Counted from the first letter of the stretch, positions 1-8,856 are shown. The stretch is DNA of 64,000 nt from Pseudomonadota bacterium (GCA_023412495.1 JAEYNP010000007.1:1-64000); one strand, 5' to 3'. A program made the numbers and translations. Notes: generated by a model from the sequence alone, not told the origin.

Positions 1-389
1 ACTTTACCGTGCGGGACACCGCAGCCGGCCGGCGGCGAGACTGGTGGAATCGGGTTGCCGAGATCCGACGCGGCAATCCGCGCCTTGAGGGCCCCTCGCC
101 GCTCCGGGTGACATTTGCGCAGGAACAGATGCTGGCCTTTTCGCGCGGGGAGGCGAACGATCTTTTCGTCCTCCTGAACTTCGGCGGCTGGTCAGGTTGG
201 CGCTCCCTCGCCGAGCTTAACCTGCCGGACGGCGAGTACAAGGAACTGCTGAACTCGACCTGGGGAAATTACCGCGTCGACTCCGAGGGTGAGGACGAGC
301 ACTCCAACGGCGGCTGGGATGCCCGGCTGCACCGGGGAAACTGGCTGCATATCCCCGACTATGGCGCAGTGGTGCTGGAGAGGCGTTGA
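1..389 (+). CDS. Alpha-amylase-family enzyme, C-terminal fragment
   Basis: The reading frame is open to the left window edge, so only about the last 128 residues of a larger protein are visible. The fragment looks like the C-terminal all-beta domain of a GH13 alpha-amylase or branching-type enzyme: a hydrophobic FVLLNFGG strand, then the ELLNSTW and EGEDEHSNGGW stretches, and a closing IPDYGAVVLERR. The catalytic barrel would lie upstream of the window. The family's likely role is alpha-glucan or trehalose metabolism, but the exact reaction cannot be read from this piece. The next gene begins about 30 bp downstream on the same strand; co-transcription is possible but there is no functional link. 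Confidence 0.6.
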   Translation, partial: FTVRDTAAGRRRDWWNRVAEIRRGNPRLEGPSPLRVTFAQEQMLAFSRGEANDLFVLLNFGGWSGWRSLAELNLPDGEYKELLNSTWGNYRVDSEGEDEHSNGGWDARLHRGNWLHIPDYGAVVLERR

Positions 390-419
390 GTCCAGGGATT
401 TACCTTAGGGATTGTTGCT

Positions 420-2003
420 ATGGATACCGCCCTTTCCGTGCAGGATTTGCTGGATCAGCTGGAACATCTCAAGGGGGAGTTCCAGCGGCTGAAGGCGGCC
501 GAGGAGGCGTTTCACCGGCAAAAGGCCTCGCTCGAGGCGCTGCATGAAACGTCGCTCGGTCTGATCGAGAAGCTCGACCAGGAGGAGCTGCTGGAAAACA
601 TCCTGGAGCGGGCGGCCTCGCTCACCGACACGGCCCATGGCTATATTTTTCTGCTCGAACCTGATGAGCAGTCCATGACCATGCAAGTAGGCATGGGCTT
701 CTTCAAAGGGCAGCTCGGCAGGCGGGTCGTCAAAGGGCAGGGGATGGGGGGCTGGGTCTGGCAGACCGAGGCGCCGGGGGTGATCGAGGATTACCTGACC
801 TGGACGAACCGGATAGCTGACAAGGGCCTGGATAAGCTCCGCTCCATCATGGGTATTCCGCTCCGCAACGAGGGGCGGGTGGTCGGGGTCATCGGGCTCG
901 CCCATGTCGAGCCGGGCCGGCGGTTCAGCGGGGAGGACATCACTACGCTCGAACGTTTCGCAGCGCTCGCCATGATCGCCCTGGAGAAGTCCCGGCTCTA
1001 TGCCGACGTACGGCGCGAGCTGGCGGAGCGGGAACGCACCGAGGCGATCCTGCGGGAGAGCGAGAACCGCTACCGCACCTTCCTCGAATCCTCGCCCGAT
1101 CCCATCGTGGTCTACGACATGCAGGGGATCGCCACCTATGTCAATCCCGCCTTCGAACAGACCTTTCATCTGTCGCGGGACGAGCTGCTCGGCAAGCAGA
1201 TCGATTTCGTGCCGCCGGAGAGCTGGCCGGAGACCCGCGCCGCGATCGAGCGGATGCTGAGCGGCCAGAAGATCAACCTGTTCGAGACCCGCAGGCTGAC
1301 CCGGGAAGGGGAGGTGCTCGACGTCCAGCTCAGCTCGACCCTCTACCAGGACAGCGAAGGTGTGCCGCTTGGCAACATCGTCACCCTGCGTGACATCACC
1401 GCCCGCAAAAAGGCGGAAGAGGAACTCGACCGCTACCGCGGCCATCTGGAAGAGCTGGTGAGCGAGCGGACCGCCGAACTGGCCCAGGCTAACCGGCTGC
1501 TGGAGATGGAGATCGAGGAGCGGAGGCGGGCGGAGAAATCGCTCAAGAAACGGGAAAAGGAGCTGGAAGCCCAGTCGCACCACCTGGCGGAGGTAAATAC
1601 CGCCTTGAGGGTGCTGCTCAAGCAGCGGGAGGATGACAAGAAGGAGCTGGGTGAAATATTGCTGCGCAACGTCCAGGAGCTGGTCAGCCCCTATCTGCAA
1701 CAGCTGGCCGGCGGGCGTCTGGATTCCCGTCAGCGGACGCTGGCCAAGATTCTCGAAACCAACCTCGACAACATCATCTCGCCCTTCAGCGACAGATTGG
1801 TCTCGGGGCTGGTGCAACTCACCCCGGTCGAGATCCGGGTGGCAAGCCTTATCAAGGATGGTAAAACCAACAAGGAAATTGCCGAAATCCTGCTCATCGC
1901 CAAAAACACCGTACTCTTCCACCGGCACAACATCAGAAGCAAGTTAAATATCAAAAACAAGAAGATAAACCTCAGGTCCCATCTGCTGTCGATGGCGGAG
2001 TAG
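420..2003 (+). CDS. GAF-PAS sensor protein with LuxR-type DNA-binding domain
   Basis: This 527-residue protein appears to be cytoplasmic, with no membrane segment. A coiled coil (about residues 5-40) leads into a GAF domain (about 40-195), a PAS domain (about 215-330, with the typical VNPAFEQTF and DITARKKAE ends), a second long coiled coil (about 330-405) and a C-terminal LuxR-type helix-turn-helix (about 467-525, with LTPVEIRVASLIKDGKTNKEIA). That order suggests a one-component regulator that senses a small molecule or redox state and binds DNA directly; no histidine kinase or receiver domain is present. It sits upstream of the Liv-type operon, but a spacer of about 470 bp with repeats separates them, so regulation of that operon is only a guess. 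Confidence 0.85.
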   Translation: MDTALSVQDLLDQLEHLKGEFQRLKAAEEAFHRQKASLEALHETSLGLIEKLDQEELLENILERAASLTDTAHGYIFLLEPDEQSMTMQVGMGFFKGQLGRRVVKGQGMGGWVWQTEAPGVIEDYLTWTNRIADKGLDKLRSIMGIPLRNEGRVVGVIGLAHVEPGRRFSGEDITTLERFAALAMIALEKSRLYADVRRELAERERTEAILRESENRYRTFLESSPDPIVVYDMQGIATYVNPAFEQTFHLSRDELLGKQIDFVPPESWPETRAAIERMLSGQKINLFETRRLTREGEVLDVQLSSTLYQDSEGVPLGNIVTLRDITARKKAEEELDRYRGHLEELVSERTAELAQANRLLEMEIEERRRAEKSLKKREKELEAQSHHLAEVNTALRVLLKQREDDKKELGEILLRNVQELVSPYLQQLAGGRLDSRQRTLAKILETNLDNIISPFSDRLVSGLVQLTPVEIRVASLIKDGKTNKEIAEILLIAKNTVLFHRHNIRSKLNIKNKKINLRSHLLSMAE

Positions 2004-2122
2004 TGGTGCGATCCCGCTATTGCACCGCTATTTTCTTCACTTGAACTATCATTTTTATTTCAGTATCCTATCAGTGCTGCAAATAAATAGTGGCTCATCC
2101 TGGAGAACCGACTGCTTTGCGG

Positions 2123-2143
2123 GACTGAGGACTCAGAACTGAG
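2123..2143. repeat. Heptamer array, three units
   Basis: Three consecutive 7-mers, GACTGAG, GACTCAG and AACTGAG, fill exactly 21 bp. Similar purine-rich 7-mer arrays occur near 6168, 10303 and 12311 in this window. They resemble the short tandemly repeated heptamers known from cyanobacteria. Confidence 0.5.
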
Positions 2144-2188
2144 TTTTCATGCGAGGGCGCACCCGGAAACAGACGTCGACGGGTGTAG

Positions 2189-2223
2189 GGTGCATTCAAT
2201 GCACCTGGTGCGTGAAACGCACC
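2189..2223. repeat. REP-like double palindrome
   Basis: Two perfect 7-bp hairpins stand side by side: GGTGCAT/ATGCACC (2189-2205, loop of 3) and GGTGCGT/ACGCACC (2207-2223, loop of 3). The GTAGGGTGC...GCACC style recalls REP-type palindromes found scattered in many bacterial genomes. That resemblance is from memory, not from a search. Confidence 0.5.
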
Positions 2224-2358
2224 CTTATAGTAGGTCCAGAAACATGCAGTTCAATTAATGGTGGTTATGGAGGGTGGAGCCCGGACAATCGGGTACCGAG
2301 TCTTCAGTGCTCTCAAGAAACTGCGGAGGTGAGTTGTTCGAGTCGCTGGCAAAATTCG

Positions 2359-2422
2359 GAATTCGGTATCTCTGTCGGTACGAGCTTTGTTTTCGATACC
2401 GATTCCGATAGCGATGAATCAC
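2359..2422. repeat. Hexamer-phased inverted pair, degenerate copy
   Basis: The right arm (about 2391-2418) is built of NNCGAT hexamers (TTCGAT, ACCGAT, TCCGAT, AGCGAT). The left arm (about 2363-2384) is a decayed ATCGNN series with TCGGTA units. This is the first and most diverged of nine such loci in the window. Confidence 0.5.
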
Positions 2423-2471
2423 CCACCTGTTTCTCCCATTCCTATCGAGAACCATTGATGATGGAATCTTT

Positions 2472-3272
2472 ATGACACAGCTCATCGTTTCCGAGGCCAC
2501 CCTTACTTTCGGCGGGTTGAACGCCCTGACCAGGGTCGACGTCGCCATCGAGCCGGGTCTCATCACCTCGATCATCGGCCCCAACGGGGCCGGCAAGACC
2601 AGCCTGCTCAACTGCATCTCCGGCTTCTATCATCCGACCAGCGGACGTATCCGCTACGGCCAGCGCAACCTGACTCACGCCTCGCCCCACCAGATATCCA
2701 CCATGGGCATCGCCCGGGCCTTCCAGAACCTGGAACTCTTCCGTGGCTTGTCGGTGCTCGACAACCTGCTGCTGGCCCGGCACCGGAACCTCGACTACTC
2801 GATCTTCCACGCGCTTATCTATTTCGGCCGCGCCGCCCGCATCGAGTCGGAGAACCGGGCTTACGTGGAGAAGGTCATCGACTTCATGGAGCTGGAACCC
2901 TATCGCAAGAAGATGGTCGGCAACCTCAGCTACGGTGTGCAGAAACGGGTCGAGGTGGCGAGGGCCCTGACGCTCGCCCCGAAGCTCCTGCTCCTCGACG
3001 AGCCGATGGCCGGCATGAACATCGAGGAGAAGGAGGACATCGTCCGTTTCATCCTCGACCTGAAGAAAGAGTGGGGGATCACGGTGGTGCTGGTGGAACA
3101 TGACCTGGGGGTGGTGATGGATATTTCCGACATGATCTATGTCCTCGATTTCGGCGTGGTGATCGGCTCGGGAACGCCGCGGGAGGTGGCTGCCAACCCG
3201 AAAGTCATCGAGGCCTATATCGGCGAGGAGTCCGCCCCGGACCCAGTCGAAGCGGTAATCGGAGCAGAGTGA
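2472..3272 (+). CDS. livG: Branched-chain amino acid-type ABC transporter ATPase, LivG-like
   Basis: A 266-residue ABC ATPase, one of two in a HAAT-family (Liv) importer that would energise uptake across the inner membrane together with the LivH/LivM permeases. Visible motifs are Walker A GPNGAGKT (residues 36-43), the signature LSYGVQKR near 155, Walker B LLLLDEPMAG near 174 and the switch histidine in VLVEHD. The length and the extended region between Q-loop and signature fit LivG rather than LivF. Its stop codon shares a base with the next start (TGATG), so it is translationally coupled to the acyl-CoA ligase. The true transported substrate is unknown. Confidence 0.9.
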   Translation: MTQLIVSEATLTFGGLNALTRVDVAIEPGLITSIIGPNGAGKTSLLNCISGFYHPTSGRIRYGQRNLTHASPHQISTMGIARAFQNLELFRGLSVLDNLLLARHRNLDYSIFHALIYFGRAARIESENRAYVEKVIDFMELEPYRKKMVGNLSYGVQKRVEVARALTLAPKLLLLDEPMAGMNIEEKEDIVRFILDLKKEWGITVVLVEHDLGVVMDISDMIYVLDFGVVIGSGTPREVAANPKVIEAYIGEESAPDPVEAVIGAE

Positions 3273-5197
3273 TGGAGAATAGAGACCAGCTCTTGCAGCA
3301 CACCATTCCCCAGCTCCTGCGGTGGCGGGTTGCGACGAGCGGTGATCGGGTCGCCCTGCGGGAGAAGGATCTGGGTTGCTGGAACGGCTACACCTGGAAT
3401 CAATATTACGACTTGGTGCGCAAGACGGGCCTCGGGCTCCTGACGATCGGTCTCGGCAAGGAAGACAAGGTGGCGATCATCAGCGACAACATTCCGGAGG
3501 CCCTCTTCATTGCCGTCGGCACCCAGGCAATAGGCGGTGTATCCTCGGCCATCTACCAGACCAGCCTGCCCGAAGAGATCGGCGGCATCCTCGATTACCT
3601 GGACGTCACCGTGGTCTTCTGCAACGACCAGGAGCAGGTGGACAAGGTCGTCGAGGTGCGCGAGCGCCTGCCGAAGGTGAAAAAAGTGATCTACGAGGAT
3701 CCGCGGGGGATGCGCGGCTACCGGGACGACGACTGGTTCATGAACATCTCCGATCTGTACAAATTGGGCGAGGAGCTTCACCGGCGGGAGCCGAACCTGT
3801 TCGAGGAATTGATCGATGCGGGCAGGCCCGACGACGTCTGCCATCTCTGCCTCACCTCCGGCACCACCGGACTGCCGAAGGGGGCGATGATTACCCATCG
3901 CGGCTACATCAACATGGGACTGAAGCTCACCGAGGTCGATCCGCTCGCGGAGACCGACGAATACGTGTCCTTTCTGCCCTTTGCCTGGATCGGCGAACAG
4001 ATGAACTCCTTCGGGGTCGCCATGGCCACCGGGATCGCCGTGAATTTCCCGGAATCGGTGGAGACGGCCATGGAGGACCTGAGGGAGATAGGGCCCCATT
4101 TCATGTTCGGCGCGCCGCGGATCTACGAGACCATCCGATCCCAGATCTGGCTGAAGATCGACGAATCCTATTGGCTGAACCGCAAGTTCTACGAGTATTT
4201 CATGAAGGTGGGCGAGCGGGCGGCGGGGTACCGCATGACGGGGCGGAGGATGCCGGTCCCGCTCGCGGTGCAGGCCTGGTTCGGCAGGCAGGTCATCTTC
4301 CGGCCCCTGGTCAACCAGATAGGACTGCTCCGGCTGCGGCGGGCCTACACCGGCGGCGCGGCCCTCGGCCCCGAGCTCTTCACCTTCTACCAGGCCCTGG
4401 GCGTCAACCTCAAGCAGATCTACGGCCAGACCGAGATCGTCGGCATCGCCTACATGCACCGGGACGGCGACGTGCGGCCGGACACGGTGGGCAAGCCCCT
4501 GCCCGGCACGGAGTGCATGATCGCCGAAGATGGCGAGATCCTCTCCCGCTCGCTCTCGGTGACGCCCGGCTATTACAAGCAGCCGGAGAAGACTGAAGAG
4601 CTCCTCGAGGGCGGCTGGCTCCATTCCGGCGATGCCGGCTATATCGACCAGCACGGCCACCTGGTGGTGATAGACCGGATCTCGGACGTCATGCACAACG
4701 CGGACGGCGAGATGTTCAGTCCGATGTTTCTGGAAAATCGGCTGAAGTTCAGTCCCTACGTCAAGGAGGCGGTGATCTTCGGCGACCGGATGGACTATGT
4801 CGCAGCGCTCATCAACATCGATCCCATAGTGGTCGGTAAGTGGGCGGAGGACCGTGGCATTTCCTTTTCCACCTATATGGACCTCTCCGCCCGGCCCGAG
4901 GTGGCTGAGCTTATCCGTGGCGAGGTAGCGAAGATCAACTGGGGCGCCGAAAAGCAGCATTTCAGGATCCGGCGTTTCGCCATCCTCTACAAGCTCCTCG
5001 ACATGGACGACGGGGAGTTGACCAAGACCGGCAAGATCCGGCGCAAGTTCGTGCGCGAGAAGTACAACGACCTCTACGAGGCCCTGTACGAGGAAAACGT
5101 CGCCGAGAAGCGGGTCGCGGCCTTCTACCGCTACCAGGACGGCCAGACCGCCACGGTCGACACAACCATCCGTTTTCACACAATGGCGGAATCATGA
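3272..5197 (+). CDS. AMP-forming long-chain acyl-CoA synthetase-like ligase
   Basis: An ANL-superfamily adenylate-forming enzyme of about 641 residues, expected to activate a carboxylic acid to its CoA thioester using ATP. The P-loop LTSGTTGLPKGAM (about residue 193), GQTE, the HSGDAG loop and the C-terminal catalytic-lysine motif LTKTGKIRRK are all intact. I chose the ATG at 3272, which overlaps the livG stop, over an in-frame GTG one codon earlier. The end overlaps livH (ATGA at 5194-5197). Being locked between livG and livH by two overlaps, it probably acts on the acid the transporter brings in. Length and motifs resemble the FadD/FAA family; the exact chain length or aromatic specificity cannot be read. 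Confidence 0.88.
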   Translation: MENRDQLLQHTIPQLLRWRVATSGDRVALREKDLGCWNGYTWNQYYDLVRKTGLGLLTIGLGKEDKVAIISDNIPEALFIAVGTQAIGGVSSAIYQTSLPEEIGGILDYLDVTVVFCNDQEQVDKVVEVRERLPKVKKVIYEDPRGMRGYRDDDWFMNISDLYKLGEELHRREPNLFEELIDAGRPDDVCHLCLTSGTTGLPKGAMITHRGYINMGLKLTEVDPLAETDEYVSFLPFAWIGEQMNSFGVAMATGIAVNFPESVETAMEDLREIGPHFMFGAPRIYETIRSQIWLKIDESYWLNRKFYEYFMKVGERAAGYRMTGRRMPVPLAVQAWFGRQVIFRPLVNQIGLLRLRRAYTGGAALGPELFTFYQALGVNLKQIYGQTEIVGIAYMHRDGDVRPDTVGKPLPGTECMIAEDGEILSRSLSVTPGYYKQPEKTEELLEGGWLHSGDAGYIDQHGHLVVIDRISDVMHNADGEMFSPMFLENRLKFSPYVKEAVIFGDRMDYVAALINIDPIVVGKWAEDRGISFSTYMDLSARPEVAELIRGEVAKINWGAEKQHFRIRRFAILYKLLDMDDGELTKTGKIRRKFVREKYNDLYEALYEENVAEKRVAAFYRYQDGQTATVDTTIRFHTMAES

Positions 5198-6087
5198 GCT
5201 ACTTTTTCCAACTGGTGATCAGCGGCATCGTGGTGGGCTCGATCTATGCCCTGTCCGCCCTGGGCTTCGTGCTTATCTACAAGTCGAGCCGGGTGCTGAA
5301 CATCGCCCACGGGCAGATCATCGCCACCGGCGCTTTCATTACCTATGCCCTGACGGTATGGGCCGGGGTGCCGATCTATATCTCCTTTCCGGTCAGCATG
5401 GTGCTGACCTTTTTCCTCGCCATGAGCGTGGAGCGGATCTTTCTGCGCCGCCTGATCGGCGAGCCGATCATCTCGGTGATCATGGTGACCATCGGGCTCA
5501 TGTCGATCCTCGACGGGCTGATTTACCTGACTCCCTTCGGCACGGAGAATTTTTCCTTCCCCCCCCTTCTGCCGACGACGCCGATCTCATTTGCCGGAGT
5601 GTCGGTCTCCTGGACCCAGATGGTGGGGGTGATCATCACCTTCGCCATGATCGGGGCCTTCTCCTGGTTCTTCAAGAAATCGACGTTGGGGATCTCCATG
5701 CGGGCGGTTTCCGACGACCAGCTGGCCTCCATGTCGGTCGGCATCTCCGTGCCGAAGGTTTTCGGCCTCGCCTGGGCCATGGCGGGACTCTCCGCCGCCG
5801 CGGCCGGCGGGATCATCGGCAATATCACCGGGCTCAACTTCGACACCCTGCACGCCTTCGGCATCGTGGTGTTCCCGGTGGTGATCCTGGGCGGGCTCGA
5901 CTCGATTCTCGGCGCAGTGGTGGCGGGGATCATCATGGGCCTCATCCAGCAGTTCGCGAGCGGCTATCTGGACGGCAACTGGGGGCTGAACGGCACGGGG
6001 GAGGTGATGCCCTACATCATTCTCCTCATCATCCTGCTGTTCAAGCCGCACGGTTTGTTCGGCATACATGAAATCGAACGGGTTTAG
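5194..6087 (+). CDS. livH: Branched-chain amino acid-type ABC permease, LivH-like
   Basis: A 297-residue integral membrane protein with about eight hydrophobic segments, matching LivH permeases in length and in the N-terminal GIVVGSIYALSALGFVLIYK segment. It starts by a 4-bp ATGA overlap with the ligase gene. Its stop codon TAG at 6085-6087 merges with the left end of a dispersed structured repeat, which fills part of the 200-bp gap to livM. It would pair with LivM to form the translocation channel. Confidence 0.9.
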   Translation: MSYFFQLVISGIVVGSIYALSALGFVLIYKSSRVLNIAHGQIIATGAFITYALTVWAGVPIYISFPVSMVLTFFLAMSVERIFLRRLIGEPIISVIMVTIGLMSILDGLIYLTPFGTENFSFPPLLPTTPISFAGVSVSWTQMVGVIITFAMIGAFSWFFKKSTLGISMRAVSDDQLASMSVGISVPKVFGLAWAMAGLSAAAAGGIIGNITGLNFDTLHAFGIVVFPVVILGGLDSILGAVVAGIIMGLIQQFASGYLDGNWGLNGTGEVMPYIILLIILLFKPHGLFGIHEIERV

Positions 6088-6161
6088 TACCTTATAAAAT
6101 CGTTTCTTGTTTGTTAGAAGCAATTTTTGTGAAGGTACTTATCCCGCTTCAGCGGGGTTAG
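6083..6161 (+). repeat. GTACC/GGTAC structured repeat, copy A
   Basis: Outer arms GTACCTT (6087-6093) and AAGGTAC (6132-6138) enclose an AT-rich middle. They are followed by TTAT and a GC hairpin CCCGCT-TC-AGCGGG (6143-6156), then GTTAG. Three further copies lie near 14230, 28659 and 33230, all in the same plus-strand orientation. Here it lies within the livH-livM spacer. Confidence 0.7.
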
Positions 6162-6167
6162 AGGAAT

Positions 6168-6270
6168 CAGATGACAGAAGCCAGAGGACAGAAGCCAGAA
6201 GAAAATGCGCTTGTCAGCGCCGAAGTCGCTAAAGAAACCGGCTTTGGGTTTCTGATTTCCGGCTTCTGAT
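6168..6270. repeat. Heptamer array as an inverted pair
   Basis: Left arm 6168-6201 is composed of GACAGAA and GCCAGAR heptamers. Right arm 6249-6270 is the opposite-strand version (TTTCTGA and CCGGCTTCTGA). Together they could fold into a long imperfect hairpin that ends one base before the livM ribosome-binding site AAGGAGG (6271-6277). Confidence 0.55.
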
Positions 6271-6287
6271 AAGGAGGGATAATAAAA

Positions 6288-7382
6288 ATGTCGGCGAATC
6301 GATGGCTGGCCACGGGCAACTACTTCACCTCCTACCGGGAGGAACAGCGGATCTTCTTTACCCACCTCGACCGGTCGGTGATGATCGTCTTCCTGGCCGT
6401 GCTCTTTGCCTGGCCGTTTTTTCTTACGCTCGACAACAAGTACATGCTGGTGATCGACAACATCCTGGTGGCGATTATCGCCGTCCTGGGCCTCAATCTC
6501 GTCACCGGCTTCGCCGGCCTCATCTCCATCGGCCATGCGGCCTTCGTCGGCATCGGGGCTTATACCGTGGCTTCGTTTTCCCGGATGCTGGGGGAGGGCC
6601 ACCTGCTGCTCACCCATGGCTGGCCGGTGATGATCATCCTGGCCGGCGGAGTGGGGGCGGCCTTCGGGGCTCTGGTCGGACTGCCGGCGTTGCGACTGAA
6701 ACACCTGTATCTGGCCATAGCCACGCTGTCCTTCCAGATGATCTTCCAGTGGACCGTCAATTTCATGGATTTTTTCAACCAAGGGCAGACGATCTCGGTC
6801 ACCCGGGTGGCCTGGGTGACCGGGCAGGTTTCGCGCGGCCAGCATTATCTCTTCTGGTATTACACGCTGCTGGTCGTGATCGTCCTCTGCGGCTTCGGGG
6901 TCCGCAATCTCCTGCGCACCCGCTACGGTCGCTGTCTCGTCGCCGTGCGCGACAACGACCGGGCGGCCGATGCCATGGGCATGCATCCCGGTTTCACCAA
7001 GGTTTATGCCTTCGCACTGGCCGGTTTTTTGGCAGGGGTGGCGGGAGGCCTGCATGCCTACCTGTACCGCGGGGTGGGAATCGAATCCTTCACCCTGCAC
7101 CATTCCATCAGCTATCTGGCCATGGCCATCGTCGGAGGGCTGGGAACATTGCATGGTTCGTTTTGGGGGCCGCTGGCCATCAAGATGCTCGACCTGCAGG
7201 TGGAGCACCTGTCCGAGTGGGTGGGCAGTCAAATGAGCGGGGCAACCAATCTCGCGACGGCCCTGCGGCCCTTGAGTTTTGGCCTGGTCATCGTGCTCTT
7301 TCTGATGTTTGAACCCCGGGGGATCGCCAACTGGTGGCGGATCGCCCGCTCGTACGTGAAGCTGTGGCCGTTCCGGTATTAA
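6288..7382 (+). CDS. livM: Branched-chain amino acid-type ABC permease, LivM-like
   Basis: A 364-residue membrane permease with about ten hydrophobic segments. The family motif GLNLVTGFAGLISIGHAAF lies near residue 72, and an EAA-like cytoplasmic loop near 220 (RDNDRAADAMGM) would contact the ATPases. A strong Shine-Dalgarno AAGGAGG (6271-6277) sets the start at 6288. It is the second half of the LivHM channel. The 200-bp spacer to livH is occupied by two repeat elements rather than by a gene. Confidence 0.9.
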   Translation: MSANRWLATGNYFTSYREEQRIFFTHLDRSVMIVFLAVLFAWPFFLTLDNKYMLVIDNILVAIIAVLGLNLVTGFAGLISIGHAAFVGIGAYTVASFSRMLGEGHLLLTHGWPVMIILAGGVGAAFGALVGLPALRLKHLYLAIATLSFQMIFQWTVNFMDFFNQGQTISVTRVAWVTGQVSRGQHYLFWYYTLLVVIVLCGFGVRNLLRTRYGRCLVAVRDNDRAADAMGMHPGFTKVYAFALAGFLAGVAGGLHAYLYRGVGIESFTLHHSISYLAMAIVGGLGTLHGSFWGPLAIKMLDLQVEHLSEWVGSQMSGATNLATALRPLSFGLVIVLFLMFEPRGIANWWRIARSYVKLWPFRY

Positions 7383-7405
7383 AAAGGGTGAGGAAAAGCC
7401 TAATG

Positions 7406-7485
7406 AAATCGGGATCGAAATCGCTATCGAAATCGAGATTGAACCTTGTCTTTCGATTTCGATTCCGATCCCGATTTCGATTTGG
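7406..7485. repeat. Hexamer-phased inverted pair
   Basis: Left arm 7406-7440 is a run of ATCGNN units (NN = GG, AA, CT, AA, AG). Right arm 7451-7485 is the NNCGAT counterpart ending in CGATTTGG, with a 10-bp loop between. The arms pair in hexamer register but are not identical. It sits between livM and the binding-protein gene. The 11-mer CCGGCTTCTGA from the heptamer repeat at 6259 recurs just downstream at 7509-7519. Confidence 0.7.
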
Positions 7486-7564
7486 AAAGTCAGTGGTTGG
7501 CATCAAGGCCGGCTTCTGAAACGAAAGAGGTAGGAAAAACGAAATCTTTGCTTAGGAGGAGGCA

Positions 7565-8785
7565 ATGACAATGAACAAGGTGACGCGATCGATGTTTCTG
7601 TTGGCAGCTGTTTTCATGGCAACCCTTCCCGTCAATGCACTGGCGGAGGTGTACAAGCTCGGATTGTCGCTGGCCATCACCGGGCCGACCTCCGATGCCG
7701 GCAACCCCTACTCCAAGGGCGTCGAGGATTACTTCAGATTCGTCAACGACACCAAGATGCTGGGCGAGGACACCATCGAATGCACGATCCGTGACGATCA
7801 GTACAACAATGACATCACCAAGCGCAATTTCGAGGATTTCCTCGATCAGGGCATCGTCTTCTATCTCAACTACTCCACGGGCAGCACCCTGGCCCTGAAA
7901 AAGGATTTCGAAGAGGAGAAGATGCCGGTCATCCCGGCCTCCTTCCACGCCGGCAATCTCGAGGGTTCCAATTACATCTTCCTGCCGATCGCCTCCTATT
8001 CCGCCCAGGCGGTGGGGCTTGCCGAGTATATCGTGAAGAATCACAAGGGCGGTACGCCCAAGGTCGCCATGTTCATCCATCCTTCGGCCTTCGGCCGCGG
8101 CCCGGTCGAGGATCTGCAGAAGGCGGTAAAGGCGGGGCTAAAGATGGAGATCGTCGAAGTCGTGGAGCACGGCAAGGATCTCGACAACACCGCCATGCTT
8201 CAGCGTCTGGCCGGCAAGGGCGTGCAGTACGTCATCTCCCAGACCGTCCAGTCGCCCGTGGCCACCATGCTGAAGGACGCCACCAGCCTCGGGCTTGTCG
8301 CCAAATCCTTCGGTGAGGAGGGCAAGCTCACCTTCCTCGGCTGCCATTACACCGGCGGCAACGATCTGGTGGCGCTTGCCGGGCCGGCCGCGGAGAATTT
8401 CTACTGGACGACCTCGTATATCGTCACCAACGAGCCGAGTCCGGGGGCCAACGCCCAGCTCGAATTGGCGAAAAGGTACAATCGCGACGAAAAGGCAGCC
8501 AACTCGCATAACTATGCCAACGGCATGATGGTGGCCCAGGTGGCGACCGAGATCATCAAACGGTGCAAGGCCAACGGCAAAGAAGTCACCAAGGAAAATT
8601 TGTACGAGGAAATGCAGGCGATGAACGGTGACAAGGCCTTCTCGCCCGGCACGACCGTCGGTCCGGTAACCTTCTCGAAGACCGACCACGCGGGCGTTGA
8701 CACCCTGCAGCTCTACATCGTCAAAGAAGGCGCGTTTCGCTCCGCCGGCGCACCCTTTGTTCCCGAATATACCGGCAAGATCTAA
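7565..8785 (+). CDS. Branched-chain amino acid-type ABC substrate-binding protein
   Basis: A 406-residue periplasmic binding protein of the LivJ/LivK/AmiC fold. A Sec signal peptide is visible (basic N-terminus, hydrophobic core, probable cleavage after NALA near residue 27), and the mature part begins EVYKLGLSLAITGP, the usual first strand with a TG substrate motif. A strong AGGAGG lies just before the ATG at 7565; a second in-frame ATG two codons later is an alternative. It captures the ligand for LivHMGF. Family members bind amino acids, amides, aromatic acids or other carboxylates, so the neighbouring CoA ligase makes an organic acid plausible. Confidence 0.88.
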   Translation: MTMNKVTRSMFLLAAVFMATLPVNALAEVYKLGLSLAITGPTSDAGNPYSKGVEDYFRFVNDTKMLGEDTIECTIRDDQYNNDITKRNFEDFLDQGIVFYLNYSTGSTLALKKDFEEEKMPVIPASFHAGNLEGSNYIFLPIASYSAQAVGLAEYIVKNHKGGTPKVAMFIHPSAFGRGPVEDLQKAVKAGLKMEIVEVVEHGKDLDNTAMLQRLAGKGVQYVISQTVQSPVATMLKDATSLGLVAKSFGEEGKLTFLGCHYTGGNDLVALAGPAAENFYWTTSYIVTNEPSPGANAQLELAKRYNRDEKAANSHNYANGMMVAQVATEIIKRCKANGKEVTKENLYEEMQAMNGDKAFSPGTTVGPVTFSKTDHAGVDTLQLYIVKEGAFRSAGAPFVPEYTGKI

Positions 8786-8793
8786 GGGATGAA

Positions 8794-8821
8794 GCCTTCT
8801 CTGTCCGTCGGCGGGGAAGGC
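8794..8821 (+). terminator. Intercistronic hairpin after the binding-protein gene
   Basis: GCCTTC (8794-8799) pairs with GAAGGC (8816-8821), without a T-tract. Such hairpins after binding-protein genes often protect the abundant upstream mRNA or attenuate downstream expression. This one is weak evidence. Confidence 0.3.
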
Positions 8822-8856
8822 AGGGCCGGAAACCTCTGAATCTGCCCAAGCCGCTT

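Larger units (their letters stand above)
2004..2471. other. Repeat-filled spacer before livG
   Basis: I find no credible gene here. The spacer holds a weak hairpin just after the regulator (GGTGC 2005-2009 with GCACC 2022-2026), a three-unit heptamer array (2123-2143), a double REP-like palindrome (2189-2223) and a degenerate hexamer inverted pair (about 2359-2422). An open frame at 2149-2475 runs straight through these repeats and is not supported as a gene. Confidence 0.6.

Noticed and set aside
2149..2475. 108-codon frame before livG
   Set aside because: Runs through REP-like and hexamer repeats, Cys/Ser-rich without any family pattern.
3215..5179. Long minus-strand open frame opposite the acyl-CoA ligase
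   Set aside because: It mirrors a real gene; the composition (His/Gly/Val/Leu-rich, no family motif) is typical of antisense shadows in GC-rich coding DNA.
6083..6161. Structured repeat copy A as a livH terminator
   Set aside because: A GC hairpin is present but no T-tract follows, and the same element occurs antisense to genes elsewhere, so a general terminator role is not supported.
7288..7506. Short frame with NRNRDRNRNRK and DFDSDFDPDF stretches
   Set aside because: It is the translation of the hexamer repeat pair at 7406-7485, not a protein gene. The same holds for frames at 38338-38601 and 45232-45489.
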